DNA of 64,000 bases from Candidatus Tumulicola sp. (lineage in GTDB: Bacteria; Vulcanimicrobiota; Vulcanimicrobiia; Vulcanimicrobiales; Vulcanimicrobiaceae). The notes under the pieces are model-generated. The model made no database searches and was not told the DNA's origin. It was given only the letters and a program-made list of their open reading frames with translations. Positions 27,147 to 37,586 of this stretch are shown here, piece after piece. The stretch is from the NCBI GenBank assembly GCA_036490475.1, contig DASXDT010000001.1, forward strand, positions 1-64,000. Direction: 5' to 3'. The position numbers and the translations under genes were made by a program. Numbering within the stretch: the stretch's first letter is position 1; every line of letters begins with the position of its first letter.

Positions 27147-28129
27147 CGGTTGACGAAGCTCATATCTTCGTAGCGGTCGCCGCTGGCGACGCCCGGCGGA
27201 AAGATGTCATCAAGCCACTGCAGTTCCTCATCGGTCAGTTGCACCGCAAGTGCGCCGACGTTCTCTTCTATATAGCGCACGCGTTTGGTGCCCGGTATCG
27301 GGACGACGTCGTCGCCCTGCGCCAAGAGCCACGCGAGCGCGATCTGCGAGGGGGCGCAGCCCTTTTTGGTTGCGAGCTGGCGAACCGCATCGACCAGTGT
27401 CAGATTCTTGGCAAAGTTGTCGCCGGTAAAACGCGGCGAGCTGCCGCGAAAGTCCCCGGGCCCAAAATCGCCCGCGCTCTTGATTTCGCCGGTGAGGAAG
27501 CCGCGGCCGAGCGGACTGTATGCCACGATTGCGGCGCCGCACTCGCGGAGCGCCTCTAACTGGCCGTTCTCTTCCAGATCGCGCGACCAGAGCGACCATT
27601 CGTTTTGGACCGCCGCGATGGGGTGCACGGCGTGCGCGCGGCGGACTGTCTCGGCCGAGGCCTCCGACAACCCGATGTAGCGCACCTTACCGGCTTCGAC
27701 CAAGCGCGCCATCGCACCGATCGTTTCTTCGATCGGCGTAGACGTGTCGACGCGATGCTGGTAGTACAAGTCGATCGTGTCGACCTTCAGCCGGAACAAC
27801 GACGCATGGCAGGCAGCGGAGACGTACGCGGCACTTCCGTCAATGCCGCGCTTTTGCGGATCGTTGGGATCGCGCACGATTCCAAATTTGGTTGCGATAA
27901 ACACATCGTCGCGACGGCCCGCAATCGCCCGGCCTACCAGCTCTTCGTTGTCGCCGGTGCCGTACATATCGGCGGTATCGAGCATCGTAATGCCGAGGTC
28001 GAGCGCGCGGTGGATCGTGCGAATCGACTCCTCGTCGTCGCGCTGTCCGTAAAAATCGGACATGCCCATGCAGCCCAGCCCCAGTTCGGATACCAGGGGA
28101 CCGGCCGTACCAAGTTGTCGTTGGTTCAT
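27143..28129 (-). CDS. Aldo/keto reductase
   Basis: NADPH-dependent oxidoreductase with TIM-barrel fold, 328 residues. The catalytic tetrad is visible: Asp and Tyr in [17 protein letters not shown], Lys in FIATKFGI and His in DLYYQHRVD. The N terminus ([20 protein letters not shown]) fits the AKR13-type bacterial group. Natural substrate not evident. Located upstream of and coupled to the acyl-CoA dehydrogenase gene. Confidence 0.9.
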   Translation of the reverse strand: MNQRQLGTAGPLVSELGLGCMGMSDFYGQRDDEESIRTIHRALDLGITMLDTADMYGTGDNEELVGRAIAGRRDDVFIATKFGIVRDPNDPQKRGIDGSAAYVSAACHASLFRLKVDTIDLYYQHRVDTSTPIEETIGAMARLVEAGKVRYIGLSEASAETVRRAHAVHPIAAVQNEWSLWSRDLEENGQLEALRECGAAIVAYSPLGRGFLTGEIKSAGDFGPGDFRGSSPRFTGDNFAKNLTLVDAVRQLATKKGCAPSQIALAWLLAQGDDVVPIPGTKRVRYIEENVGALAVQLTDEELQWLDDIFPPGVASGDRYEDMSFVNR

Positions 28130-28154
28130 CTACCTACCAATCGCCGGCGGGCGA

Positions 28155-28580
28155 TTAGCGTTTCAGCACGCGCGCGAGTTTGTCGAACAACGCCTCGGTC
28201 GACCGCTCGAATTGGTCTTCGAAACGCCGCCAGAACAGCCGGCCATCCGTATCGGATAATTGCGCGTCGAACCTGTGGACCACCGTGGTCGTCTTACCTT
28301 CGGTCGTCACATAGAAACCGTGCACTCCGTCGATGCCTTCGTTTTGAATGCGCCATACGATGCGGTCTTCGGAAACGGCCTCTTGCAGGACGGCATGCAC
28401 GCCCAGATGCCACTCTTCGGTTTTACCGACGGATAACGGGCCGGGCGAACGCATAAACGGCTGCGACGCAAACGGCCAAATTTGATCGCCAGACGTCCCC
28501 ATTTCTTCTAAGAGATGGTAGATTCGCCGTTTCGTGCCGCTAAATTTACGCTCGCGGGCCTCATGAAGCTCGATGGGCAT
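28155..28580 (-). CDS. SRPBCC-like (START/Bet v1) domain protein
   Basis: A 141-residue soluble protein whose pattern (N-terminal helix, WPFASQPFMRSPGPLSVG, WRIQNEGIDGVHGFYV, then a C-terminal helix FDKLARVLKR) suggests the SRPBCC ligand-binding fold. No catalytic residues are identifiable. It sits 14 bases after the second chromate-transporter gene, in the same run. The family call is moderate. Confidence 0.55.
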   Translation of the reverse strand: MPIELHEARERKFSGTKRRIYHLLEEMGTSGDQIWPFASQPFMRSPGPLSVGKTEEWHLGVHAVLQEAVSEDRIVWRIQNEGIDGVHGFYVTTEGKTTTVVHRFDAQLSDTDGRLFWRRFEDQFERSTEALFDKLARVLKR

Positions 28581-28594
28581 GCCCGCTCGCTTCG

Positions 28595-29137
28595 CTAACG
28601 TAGCGCAATTATCCCCACAACGCCCGACGCGACGATCAGCACCGGTGCGCTAAGCTTCGTGCGCAGCGTGAGCAACACGACAACGGCGGTGACGGCGTAT
28701 GGCAAAATGCCGGCCGGGGTTCCGCGCGCGATCGTCAACACGCTCGACCATACCAACCCGACGATGGCCGGTGCCAAGCCACGCGCCAAGATCGGCCGCC
28801 ACGGCGAGTTTGCGAAGCGATCCCAAGCAACGTCGGCTGCCATCATAATCGCGCTCGACGGAACGAACATGCCGACGGTCGCAACCGTCGCGCCGATCAA
28901 CGGCGTCTTCGGCATCGCCGCATATCCGATCAGCGCGGCAAAAATCGTCGTCGGCCCCGGCACGAGCTTGCCGATCGTGTAAAACTGCGTGAACTGTGCC
29001 GACGTCACCCAGCGGTAGTTTTCGACCGCGTCGCGATGCATCTGCGGGATGATGCCTTTGCCGCCGCCGAAGCCTAAGACCGATAACTGTCCGAACGTCC
29101 ATAGCAGATGGAGCGCCGTATGCATCGTACTGCTCAC
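28595..29137 (-). CDS. Chromate transporter, half-size subunit (second of pair)
   Basis: A 180-residue inner-membrane protein with the ChrA half-domain pattern: FGQLSVLGFGGGKGIIPQMH near the N terminus and IGKLVPGPTTIFAALIGY after it, then about four more helices. In the short-chain ChrA family two half-size proteins act together in exporting chromate or importing sulfate-like anions. It overlaps the partner gene by 4 bases. Confidence 0.85.
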   Translation of the reverse strand: MSSTMHTALHLLWTFGQLSVLGFGGGKGIIPQMHRDAVENYRWVTSAQFTQFYTIGKLVPGPTTIFAALIGYAAMPKTPLIGATVATVGMFVPSSAIMMAADVAWDRFANSPWRPILARGLAPAIVGLVWSSVLTIARGTPAGILPYAVTAVVVLLTLRTKLSAPVLIVASGVVGIIALR

Positions 29138-29715
29138 GGCGAGGCGGCCTGACGGCGAGAGCGCAGATATTCGTGCATGATGCCGATTCCGCCGAAAACG
29201 ACTAGCACTAACAGCAACGGCATTTTGAAGAGCGACACGACCACCGCCGTGAGCGCCAGTAACAGCAACTTAATCCAGTCGTTGCGTTCGTCCCAGCTCA
29301 ACTCCAACGCATTGGCCACCGTGAGCCCGAGCGCGCCGACGGCGCAGCCGCGCAGGCCGCCCCGGACGAACGGATTTTCTGAATACTTGAAGTAGAGGGC
29401 GCCTGCGACTAAGACGATGAGGAGCGGCGGAATGCTGGCGCCCAGAAAGGCTGCGATCGCTCCCGGCACGCCGCGCGCGCGCTGACCGCAAAAAATCGCG
29501 AGGTTGAGAATGTTTGGACCGGGCAACACTTGCGCCAACTCGAGGCCTTCCAAAAAGGCGTCTTTGTCCATCCAACCTTGCTTGACGACCTGCTGGCGGA
29601 TCGACGCCTTTTGGCCGCCGCCGAACGACGTCGACGAAATCGCGGCAAAAACCAGCGCGACGCTGAGCAGCGTCGGCCGGACGGGCGGCGCCGGTGCGTC
29701 GTCGCTAGCCGGCAT
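29134..29715 (-). CDS. Chromate transporter, half-size subunit (first of pair)
   Basis: A 193-residue membrane protein paralogous to the downstream gene, with SSTSFGGGQKASIRQQVV and LAQVLPGPNILNLAIFCG as the family signature. Tandem half-size genes are the usual arrangement of the short-chain ChrA type. The start overlaps the HIT-domain gene by 11 bases. Substrate remains inferred from family. Confidence 0.85.
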   Translation of the reverse strand: MPASDDAPAPPVRPTLLSVALVFAAISSTSFGGGQKASIRQQVVKQGWMDKDAFLEGLELAQVLPGPNILNLAIFCGQRARGVPGAIAAFLGASIPPLLIVLVAGALYFKYSENPFVRGGLRGCAVGALGLTVANALELSWDERNDWIKLLLLALTAVVVSLFKMPLLLVLVVFGGIGIMHEYLRSRRQAASP

Positions 29716-30148
29716 CCGGCAGCGGACCGTCGATCACCGGCGACGTGTGTTTTCCGGACAGGATGTGGATGTGCACGTGCTCGGTGTGCTGATATGGCGG
29801 CAGCACGCCCATCCGAACCGTAAAGCCTTTTTCGTACATTCCCATCTTGAGCGCGACTTTTTGAATGCCGGCGAGCAAACGGCTCCAGATGCGCGCGTCC
29901 CCTAAACCGAAATCCAGGAGCGTCGGTATCCATTTTTTCGGAATGATGACGACGTGGACTTCCCACCACTCGGGTTTGCTGCGATCGATGTTGTGGCGGA
30001 ACGCGAAAACGTCGTCGTCTTCGTATACGACCTCATCGGCGCGGGCGCGCGTTCCGTCGAGCCGGCCGCGAAACGTGTGGTCGGGATCGGGCTTCTCCCA
30101 CGTACGCTGTTCTGGGCCGCTGATGAGGTGCGAGATCCACTGCGTCAT
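29705..30148 (-). CDS. HIT-domain protein
   Basis: A 147-residue nucleotide-binding protein of the histidine triad superfamily, with HVHIHIL (HxHxH) near residue 128-134 preceded by PPYQHTE. Members hydrolyse or transfer nucleoside monophosphates from dinucleotides or adenylated substrates. The ATG at 30148 has GGAG before it; a longer open frame upstream is antisense to the divergent paralogue and is rejected. It is the first gene of the run toward gcdH. Confidence 0.85.
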   Translation of the reverse strand: MTQWISHLISGPEQRTWEKPDPDHTFRGRLDGTRARADEVVYEDDDVFAFRHNIDRSKPEWWEVHVVIIPKKWIPTLLDFGLGDARIWSRLLAGIQKVALKMGMYEKGFTVRMGVLPPYQHTEHVHIHILSGKHTSPVIDGPLPDAG

Positions 30149-30251
30149 AAACGCTCCTTCAAAGTAAGCCGGCGCGAACGATCGGAGTTCGACGGCAAAA
30201 CGTCCGTCCTTCCAGCAGGTCGCGCGGCCGTCACGCTCAAAGCGCGTGCGT

Positions 30252-30689
30252 ATGGCCGACTTCAAAGACGGTAAATCCGTCGTTTCCCCGAGCGATATCC
30301 TAGCTGGGCCACCGGACTGGCCCAAGGAACCCAAATCTTGGGACAAGATCGTCGGCGACAGCGAGATCATCTTTGAAGATTCGCACGTCGTCGTGTTCCA
30401 CGATCCGGTCGACGAAGACAATGAGTCGCCGCGTGAGGAGGCCGAGCTGCGCGCGACCTTGTTGTGCAAGAAGCACGTGCACAGCTTGATGGATCTGGGC
30501 GTCGCGGACGAGCAGCTGAGCGCCAAGATTCTGCACGGCATCCAACAAGCGGCGTACAGGCTTGGCTTGGAGGCAAAAGGATTCGAAGTCCGAGCACACG
30601 TGTATCCGCCGATGCAACACCGTCCCGAGTTAGCCTTTAAACTCCGTTCCGGCAAACCGCCCAAGAAAGGCGACGCCGCAGCGGGCTAA
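30252..30689 (+). CDS. HIT-like protein with degenerate histidine triad
   Basis: A 145-residue protein clearly homologous along its length to the divergent HIT-domain protein (for example IIFEDSHVVVFHD versus VVYEDDDVFAFRHN, and AHVYPPMQHRPELAFKLRSG versus RMGVLPPYQHTEHVHIHILSG). The triad region reads HRPELAFKL, so the catalytic histidines are lost. The ATG at 30252 (MADFKDGK) or a GTG 6 bases upstream may be the start. It may be a regulatory or structural partner of the active paralogue, which is speculation. Confidence 0.75.
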   Translation: MADFKDGKSVVSPSDILAGPPDWPKEPKSWDKIVGDSEIIFEDSHVVVFHDPVDEDNESPREEAELRATLLCKKHVHSLMDLGVADEQLSAKILHGIQQAAYRLGLEAKGFEVRAHVYPPMQHRPELAFKLRSGKPPKKGDAAAG

Positions 30690-30768
30690 CTCGTCCCGAT
30701 TGGCCGTCGTCAGTCGGGCCACATAAAAAGTAAGAGGTCGCTCGAGTATCGCGAACCATCGTAGCCAG

Positions 30769-31158
30769 ATGAAAAATGCATTTAGCGCGTTCGCGTCCGG
30801 CGTTAACCGGTTCGTTTCATCTCCGGCAGCGACCGGAGCCGCCTTTATCATCGTCCTCGTTTGGGCGCTTTTCGGGCCAATTACTCGTTATTCCGACGGC
30901 TGGCAGCTTCTCATCAATACCGGAACGACCATCGTCACGTTTCTTATGGTCTTCGTCCTTAATAACGCGCAGAGTCGCGATACCATAGCGATGAACGCAA
31001 AGCTCGACTCCCTTATTAGCGCGATTGAGAAAGCGGATAATCGGCTCATCGGGCTCGAGGCGCTACCGCCCAGCGAAGCCGAACAAATTACGGCGGAACT
31101 CCACCATCCGGAAAACGACGGAAGCGAGAGCCAAACACACCGCGAAAAGGACCGCTGA
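30769..31158 (+). CDS. Low-affinity iron permease family (PF04120-like) membrane protein
   Basis: A 129-residue protein with two hydrophobic spans (about residues 21-41 and 50-68) and a soluble helix after them. LINTGTTIVTFLMVFVLNNA followed by DTIAMNAKLDSLI is characteristic of the low-affinity iron permease-like family found in many bacteria. Transport by the short bacterial members is not established. The C terminus is polar and charged. Confidence 0.75.
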   Translation: MKNAFSAFASGVNRFVSSPAATGAAFIIVLVWALFGPITRYSDGWQLLINTGTTIVTFLMVFVLNNAQSRDTIAMNAKLDSLISAIEKADNRLIGLEALPPSEAEQITAELHHPENDGSESQTHREKDR

Positions 31159-31169
31159 TGCGGCGGGGA

Positions 31170-31203
31170 AGTCGGGGCCACACGGCTCTCGGGCGCCCCG
31201 ACT
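31170..31203. terminator. Hairpin between convergent genes, possible terminator
   Basis: AGTCGGGGC (31170-31178) and GCCCCGACT (31195-31203) form a perfect 9-bp stem with a 16-base loop, lying between the iron-permease-like gene and the DUF5654-like gene. No long T-tract is present on either side, so this is a weak terminator or a structural element. Confidence 0.4.
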
Positions 31204-31219
31204 CTCGCGAAAATAGCGG

Positions 31220-31459
31220 TTAGCGAACCTTCGGGCCGATATCTTTTTCGGCGAGTTTACCGAGTGCTTGCACCACGAAGATGGCCAGCAGCGTGACGAG
31301 CACTGCGTAGATTAGCTCGGCCAGCACACCGCTGCCGGGCTTGAGAAATAACGCGATGGTATCGCTGATAAACTTATTCCATGCGCCCGCGGCGATCAGG
31401 CCGAATGCCACCGTGGCCAGCGCGACCATTGTGCCCAGGTACGTCGGTTTGACTTCCAC
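31220..31459 (-). CDS. DUF5654-like small membrane protein
   Basis: A 79-residue protein with two transmembrane helices (about residues 8-27 and 44-64) and the pattern TVAFGLIAAGAWNKFISDTI, resembling the DUF5654 family. The GTG at 31459 is chosen because GGAGGG lies just before it; a TTG 12 bases upstream would sit inside that ribosome-binding site. A terminator hairpin lies directly upstream, so its own promoter or readthrough from rpsJ is needed for expression. Confidence 0.65.
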   Translation of the reverse strand: MEVKPTYLGTMVALATVAFGLIAAGAWNKFISDTIALFLKPGSGVLAELIYAVLVTLLAIFVVQALGKLAEKDIGPKVR

Positions 31460-31473
31460 GTTGCCCTCCAAAG

Positions 31474-31507
31474 CATAAAACGACGGAGTGTTTTCCGTCG
31501 TTTTATG
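31474..31507 (-). terminator. Rho-independent terminator after rpsJ
   Basis: A perfect 14-base inverted repeat, CATAAAACGACGGA and its complement, with a 6-base loop, 45 bases after the rpsJ stop. Read on the minus strand the stem is followed by TTTTATG. The A-rich start and T-rich end make it a bidirectional terminator candidate. It marks the end of the str-rpsJ transcript. Confidence 0.75.
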
Positions 31508-31551
31508 GGGAACGGCTTGGGCTGCCCTGCCGGGCGGCCGCTTGCGAACTC

Positions 31552-31860
31552 TTAGGCTTTGAGTTCGATGTCCACACCGGCCGGGAGATCGAGATGCATC
31601 AGCGCGTCCATCGTCTTGGGCGACGCTTGCAGAATGTCGATCAGCCGCTTGTGGGTGCGCATCTCGAAGTGCTCGCGCGATTTTTTGTCGTTGTTGGTGG
31701 AACGCTGCACGCAGAAACGATTGATTTCGGTTGGGAGCGGAACTGGACCGCTTACGAACGCACCGGTGCGCTTCGCCGTTTCGACGATGCGCTCTGCAGA
31801 TTGGTCAAGCACGCGGTGGTCGTAAGCCTTTAACCGGATGCGAATCTTTTGTTTTGACAT
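31552..31860 (-). CDS. rpsJ: 30S ribosomal protein S10
   Basis: Small-subunit protein and NusE antitermination factor. The 102-residue protein starts [19 protein letters not shown] and keeps [18 protein letters not shown]. It directly follows tuf, so here it belongs to the str transcript and is separated from rplC by about 6 kb of unrelated genes. Confidence 0.97.
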   Translation of the reverse strand: MSKQKIRIRLKAYDHRVLDQSAERIVETAKRTGAFVSGPVPLPTEINRFCVQRSTNNDKKSREHFEMRTHKRLIDILQASPKTMDALMHLDLPAGVDIELKA

Positions 31861-33060
<1,200 letters not shown>

Positions 33061-33137
33061 TTTTTTCCTTACGCTTTATTGCGAGTTAACCGTTTACGTC
33101 ACAAACGCCCTCGCGAAGAGAGCGCCATGACCTACGG

Positions 33138-33167
33138 AATATATCAAGAGGGCAGCGACCCTGTCAA
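33138..33167 (-). promoter_or_regulatory. Promoter of tuf-rpsJ
   Basis: On the minus strand TTGACA (33167-33162), an 18-base spacer and TATATT (33143-33138), about 78 bases before the tuf start, within the fusA-tuf gap. A separate tuf promoter would allow EF-Tu to be made in excess of the rest of the operon. Confidence 0.75.
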
Positions 33168-33179
33168 ACGGGGAAGCCC

Positions 33180-35279
33180 CTAGGCGGCGCCGGCCTTTTT
33201 GCCGGATGCCTTCGCGACGATCTCTTCTTCGACCGAGCGCGGCGCCTTTTCGTAGTGCGAGAACTCCATCGTGTAGGTCGCGCGCCCCTGCGTGGCGGAC
33301 CGCATGTCGGTGGCGTACCCGAACATCTCCGAAAGCGGGATGTTAGCCAGGATGACTTGCACGCCTCCGGGCGCTTCCTCGGTGGACTGAATGACGCCGC
33401 GGCGCCGAATCAAGTCGCCGGTGATGCCGCCCATGTACTCCCGAGGGGTCGTGACTTCCACTTTCATCAACGGTTCGAGCAGAATCGGCCCGGCCGTGCG
33501 ATTGGCTTCTTTCCAACCCATCGACCCGGCGATTTTGAACGCCATTTCCGACGAGTCCACATCATGGTACGAGCCATCGAACGCGGTGACCTTAAAGTCG
33601 AGCACCGGGTAGCCGGCCAGGATGCCGCTCTGTGACGACTCGCGGATGCCTTCCTGAACCGCCTTCGAGTACTCCTTGGGTACCTTGCCCCCGACGATCT
33701 TCCATTCAAAGATGAAGCCGGTGCCGGGCTCTTGCGGCTCGACCCGGAGCCAGATGTCGCCGTATTGACCTTTACCACCCGACTGCCGGACGAATTTGCC
33801 TTGCTTTTCGACCGTCTTCGTGATGGCTTCTTTGTATGCAACCTGCGGTTTGCCGACGTTGGCCTCGACTTTAAACTCGCGTCGCAGGCGGTCGAGAATG
33901 ATTTCGAGGTGGAGCTCACCCATGCCGGCGATAATCGTCTGCTGGGTTTCTTCGTCGGTGCGCATGCGGAACGTCGGATCTTCTTGCGCCAAACGCGTTA
34001 GCGCGATGCCGAGTTTGTCCTGATCGCCCTTGGTCTTCGGCTCGATCGCTTGCGAAATGACCGGTTCGGGGAAGGTGATCGACTCGAGCGTGATCGGCGT
34101 TTTCTCATCGCAGAGCGTGTCGCCGGTACGCGTGTCGGTCAGACCGACCGCCGCGGCGATGTCGCCCGCGCCTATGCTATCGATATCTTCGCGATGGTTG
34201 GCGTGCATGCGCAAAATGCGCCCGATGCGTTCCTTGCGCCCGCTGCGCGAGTTCAGTACGTAGCTGCCCTTGTTCAACACACCGGAATACACCCGGAAAT
34301 ACGTCAAGTTGCCATACGGATCGGTCGCGATCTTGAACGCAAGCGCGCAGAACGGCTGCTCGTCGGACGCTTTGCGCGTCATCTCGTCGCCGGTCTTTGG
34401 ATCTTTGCCGATAATGGGTTTGGCATCGATCGGCGACGGCATGTACTCGACGACGGCGTCGAGCAGCGGCTGTATGCCCTTGTTCTTGAATGCGGAACCG
34501 CACAGCATCGGCAGCACGCTGCCTTCGATCGTAGCGCGGCGCAACGCCGCCTTCATGCGATCGATCGGCAAGTCCTTACCGTCGAAAAACATCTCGAGCA
34601 GCTCGTCATCTTGTTCGGCGATCGCTTCGACCAGCGACTGGCGCCACTTGAGCGCGACCTCACGCAGCTCGCCGGTGACTTCTTCTTCGGAGTCCATGGT
34701 CGAACCGAGATCGTCGGTGTAGACGGTCTTTTTCATCGTGAATAAGTCGACGATTCCCTGGAAGTTGTCCTCGGCGCCGATCGGCACTTGAATCGGGACG
34801 GCGCGACCGCCCAGACGTTCGCGAATCTTGTCGACGACGTTGAAGAAGTCGGCGCCCATGCGATCCATCTTGTTGACGAAGATGATGCGCGGAACCTTAT
34901 ACTTATTGGCTTGGCGCCAGACCGTTTCCGACTGGGGCTGCACCGCGGCAACCGAATCGAACAGCGCGACTAAACCATCGAGCACGCGCAGCGAGCGCTC
35001 GACTTCTACGGTAAAATCGACGTGTCCGGGCGTATCGATGATGTTAATACGCGTGTCGCGCCACGTCGTCGCCGTTGCGGCCGACGTGATCGTGATACCG
35101 CGTTCTTGTTCTTGCACCATCCAGTCCATCGTGGCGGCGCCGTCGTGGACTTCGCCGATCTTGTGGACGCGGCCGGTGTAGAACAGAATACGTTCGGTAC
35201 AGGTCGTTTTGCCGGCATCGATGTGCGCGGCAATGCCGATGTTCCTCGTTCGTTCGAGGGGAAAATCCCTTGTTGCCAT
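33180..35279 (-). CDS. fusA: Elongation factor G
   Basis: Translocase GTPase. The 699-residue protein has [18 protein letters not shown] at the N terminus, DTPGHVDFT and [10 protein letters not shown], followed by domains II-V with the typical C-terminal [21 protein letters not shown] single copy of the canonical length; it follows rpsG by 22 bases. Confidence 0.97.
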   Translation of the reverse strand: MATRDFPLERTRNIGIAAHIDAGKTTCTERILFYTGRVHKIGEVHDGAATMDWMVQEQERGITITSAATATTWRDTRINIIDTPGHVDFTVEVERSLRVLDGLVALFDSVAAVQPQSETVWRQANKYKVPRIIFVNKMDRMGADFFNVVDKIRERLGGRAVPIQVPIGAEDNFQGIVDLFTMKKTVYTDDLGSTMDSEEEVTGELREVALKWRQSLVEAIAEQDDELLEMFFDGKDLPIDRMKAALRRATIEGSVLPMLCGSAFKNKGIQPLLDAVVEYMPSPIDAKPIIGKDPKTGDEMTRKASDEQPFCALAFKIATDPYGNLTYFRVYSGVLNKGSYVLNSRSGRKERIGRILRMHANHREDIDSIGAGDIAAAVGLTDTRTGDTLCDEKTPITLESITFPEPVISQAIEPKTKGDQDKLGIALTRLAQEDPTFRMRTDEETQQTIIAGMGELHLEIILDRLRREFKVEANVGKPQVAYKEAITKTVEKQGKFVRQSGGKGQYGDIWLRVEPQEPGTGFIFEWKIVGGKVPKEYSKAVQEGIRESSQSGILAGYPVLDFKVTAFDGSYHDVDSSEMAFKIAGSMGWKEANRTAGPILLEPLMKVEVTTPREYMGGITGDLIRRRGVIQSTEEAPGGVQVILANIPLSEMFGYATDMRSATQGRATYTMEFSHYEKAPRSVEEEIVAKASGKKAGAA

Positions 35280-35301
35280 GGTGTTTGGTGTGTTTTACGT
35301 T

Positions 35302-35772
35302 TTACCAGCGATAGTGTGCGAAGGCTTTGTTGGCCTCCGCCATTTTGTGCGTGTCTTCGCGCTTCTTGATCGTCGCGCCGGTATTGTTGGACGCGTCGAG
35401 CAGTTCGTTCGCGAGTTTTTCTTCCATCGAGCGGCCGGCGCGCGAGCGGGCGAACCCGATCAGCCAGCGCATGGCCATCGCTTGACGGCGGTCCGGACGG
35501 ACTTCCATCGGAACTTGGTAGGTTGCGCCGCCGACGCGCCGCGGACGAACTTCGACCAACGGCATCGCGTTGGAAAGCGCCTGCGAAAACACGTCCATCG
35601 GGTCGCGTCCGGTTTTCTCGGACACGATGGTGAGCGCGGCATACGTAATGTTCTCGGCAGTCGACTTCTTGCCGCGCAGCATCACTTTGTTGATGAACCG
35701 TGCGAGGACTTTCGAATTGAACTTTCCGTCGGGCAGAATCTGCCGTTTGACTGCGGGCCCTTTACGCGGCAT
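35302..35772 (-). CDS. rpsG: 30S ribosomal protein S7
   Basis: 16S 3'-domain assembly protein. The 156-residue protein starts [20 protein letters not shown] and contains the [20 protein letters not shown] segment and the C-terminal helix. Its ATG overlaps the rpsL stop (TAATG). Confidence 0.97.
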   Translation of the reverse strand: MPRKGPAVKRQILPDGKFNSKVLARFINKVMLRGKKSTAENITYAALTIVSEKTGRDPMDVFSQALSNAMPLVEVRPRRVGGATYQVPMEVRPDRRQAMAMRWLIGFARSRAGRSMEEKLANELLDASNNTGATIKKREDTHKMAEANKAFAHYRW

Positions 35773-36212
35773 TACTTCTTCACCGTTCGCTTGGCGCCGT
35801 ACTTCGAACGGCCTTGCTTGCGGTTTGCGGTCCCGGCGGTGTCGAGGGTTCCGCGGATGATGTGGTAGCGAACGCCCGGCAAATCTTTCACGCGGCCGCC
35901 GCGCACGAGCACGACCGAATGCTCTTGCAGGTTGTGGCCGATGCCCGGGATGTATGCCGTGACTTCTTCACCGTTGGTCAAACGGACGCGAGCGACTTTG
36001 CGCAGCGCGGAGTTCGGCTTCTTGGGCGTGACGGTTTTGACTTGGGTGCAAACGCCGCGGCGCTGCGGATTGCCGGCCACTTCGAACTGACGCGTCGGTA
36101 GATCCGGATGCCCCGGCTTGGGACCGGTCAGGATGACTCGGAACGCGCGGGTCTTGACCTTTTTCTCGGTTTTTTCGCGACCGCGGCGAACCAGCTGATT
36201 GATAGTGGGCAA
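35772..36212 (-). CDS. rpsL: 30S ribosomal protein S12
   Basis: Decoding-centre protein. The 146 residues start [13 protein letters not shown] after a TTG initiator, with GGGAGC upstream. The signature [20 protein letters not shown] and the loop [16 protein letters not shown] are present. The length exceeds the usual 124 by about 20 residues at the N-terminal and C-terminal ends. First gene of the str transcript. Confidence 0.96.
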   Translation of the reverse strand: MPTINQLVRRGREKTEKKVKTRAFRVILTGPKPGHPDLPTRQFEVAGNPQRRGVCTQVKTVTPKKPNSALRKVARVRLTNGEEVTAYIPGIGHNLQEHSVVLVRGGRVKDLPGVRYHIIRGTLDTAGTANRKQGRSKYGAKRTVKK

Positions 36213-36325
36213 AATCGCTCCCTAACACAGTAAAACACGGCCTCCACCCCAAGACCGAAGCCTCGGGAAACCTCGGGAGCGCCCCCGGCACCGCGCCGGG
36301 ACCCCGAGTGGGGCCGAACCTCGGC

Positions 36326-36355
36326 AGTCTACCACGAGCGCGGCGGAAGCGTCAA
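36326..36355 (-). promoter_or_regulatory. Promoter of the str operon (rpsL)
   Basis: On the minus strand TTGACG (36355-36350), an 18-base spacer and TAGACT (36331-36326). A GC-rich leader of about 110 bases follows, with hairpin-forming CCCGGC/GCCGGG and repeated CTCGGG-like tracts that may be regulatory. Confidence 0.65.
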
Positions 36356-36364
36356 CGAGCGGCG

Positions 36365-36763
36365 CTAGGATGCGCCGTCCGTGGCACGTGTAATTTCGCC
36401 GGCAATTTCGGCCGCACTAAAGCCGCGCTGGCGTAGGCCGCGCACGAAACGCTCGGCCGCTTCTTGCAAGCCTTCGCGCCGGTCGGCCCGCGCCGACTCG
36501 GGTGCCCGATCGGCGACGCGGGTTCCGCGCCGGCCCTCGCTGACGATCCATCCCTCGGCTTGCATATCGGTGTAGGCGCGCGCCACCGTGTTGGGAGCGA
36601 TCCGCAAATCGCCGGCCAGTTGGCGAACCGTCGGCAGCAGTGCGCCGGCCGCCAGCGTTCCCGATTCGATCGCGCCGCGTAACTGTTCGGCAATCTGGCG
36701 ATACGGTGGCGTCTCGAGCCGTTCATCGACGTAGAGAAACGGCTCGTGGTTCGCGTCAGGCAA
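36365..36763 (-). CDS. GntR-family transcriptional regulator, YtrA type
   Basis: A 132-residue repressor-type protein. Residues about 10-80 form the winged helix of GntR proteins (PPYRQIAEQLRGAIESGTLA and the recognition segment IAPNTVARAYTDMQAEGWI). The short C-terminal part without a metabolite-binding domain matches the YtrA subfamily, which typically controls adjacent membrane genes. The start overlaps the upstream membrane-protein gene by 8 bases, so the two form one operon with a likely operator at 37587-37606. Confidence 0.88.
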   Translation of the reverse strand: MPDANHEPFLYVDERLETPPYRQIAEQLRGAIESGTLAAGALLPTVRQLAGDLRIAPNTVARAYTDMQAEGWIVSEGRRGTRVADRAPESARADRREGLQEAAERFVRGLRQRGFSAAEIAGEITRATDGAS

Positions 36764-37586
36764 TGTCCCGCTCGAACTTTACTGCCGAGCGCCGGGCGAT
36801 TACGAAGGCCCCCAGGACGGCGGCGAGCAGAGCAGCTTCGGCGATCCATGACGCCACATCGCTCGACCGGCGATAAGAGTCCGCGACGAAAGGGATACTG
36901 GAAGCGACCAGAGCGGTCGCCGGCGCGCAGGCCAACGTGGCCATATTGGTCACGCGTAGCACGCGCAGACGCTCGTCGACCGCATACTCCATCTTCGGAT
37001 CGTCACCAAGTAGGAGCGCACGACCGGCCGCGATTTGCCAGGCGATCCAAGCGAGAATCGCAGTAGCGACCGCGATCACGATCACGACGAGCGGATGCAT
37101 TCCCGGAGAGGCAAGGACGACACCCGTGAACGCCGCGCCCACGGTCAAGTACAGGAACGGCGGTATTGCCTGCAACGGCGAGCGCGGGACCAGCGCTGCA
37201 GCTCTGCGGTGAACGGCACGGCGCATTCCACTGAAGCAGATGAGTTCCGAAGCCGCCAGGCCCAAACAAAACAGCGCGTAGGGAATCGCAAACGGGACGG
37301 CCGGGATGAGTTCGACGATCGCCAGCAAGATGGCAAGGATCCCGACCGAACGCCGCCACGGAACCGCGCTGCCTTCTGCCGCGCGGCGAGCCGCCAGCGT
37401 GCGTTCGAGCCGCGCGACTTGGTCCGGCGTCAACCCCTCCGGCGTGCGAAAAAAGCAAGTCGCTCCGGCGCCCCACCACCCAAGGCTGCGTCGCACGAGT
37501 ATGGCGATGCCCGCCCCGGCCAAAAGCGCCGCCCAAATCAAGCGCAGCAGCATTTCGCGTTCGTACAAAGGAAGATGATGAATCAT
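36756..37586 (-). CDS. Membrane protein partner of the YtrA-type regulator
   Basis: A 276-residue protein with about 7 hydrophobic spans and a cytoplasmic loop near residues 40-70. No ABC motifs are seen; I do not recognise a named family. Its ATG lies one base from the palindromic operator and shows no Shine-Dalgarno sequence, so the mRNA may be leaderless. Co-expression with the GntR regulator points to a role in envelope stress or export, by analogy with other YtrA operons, which is inference. Confidence 0.7.
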   Translation of the reverse strand: MIHHLPLYEREMLLRLIWAALLAGAGIAILVRRSLGWWGAGATCFFRTPEGLTPDQVARLERTLAARRAAEGSAVPWRRSVGILAILLAIVELIPAVPFAIPYALFCLGLAASELICFSGMRRAVHRRAAALVPRSPLQAIPPFLYLTVGAAFTGVVLASPGMHPLVVIVIAVATAILAWIAWQIAAGRALLLGDDPKMEYAVDERLRVLRVTNMATLACAPATALVASSIPFVADSYRRSSDVASWIAEAALLAAVLGAFVIARRSAVKFERDIA

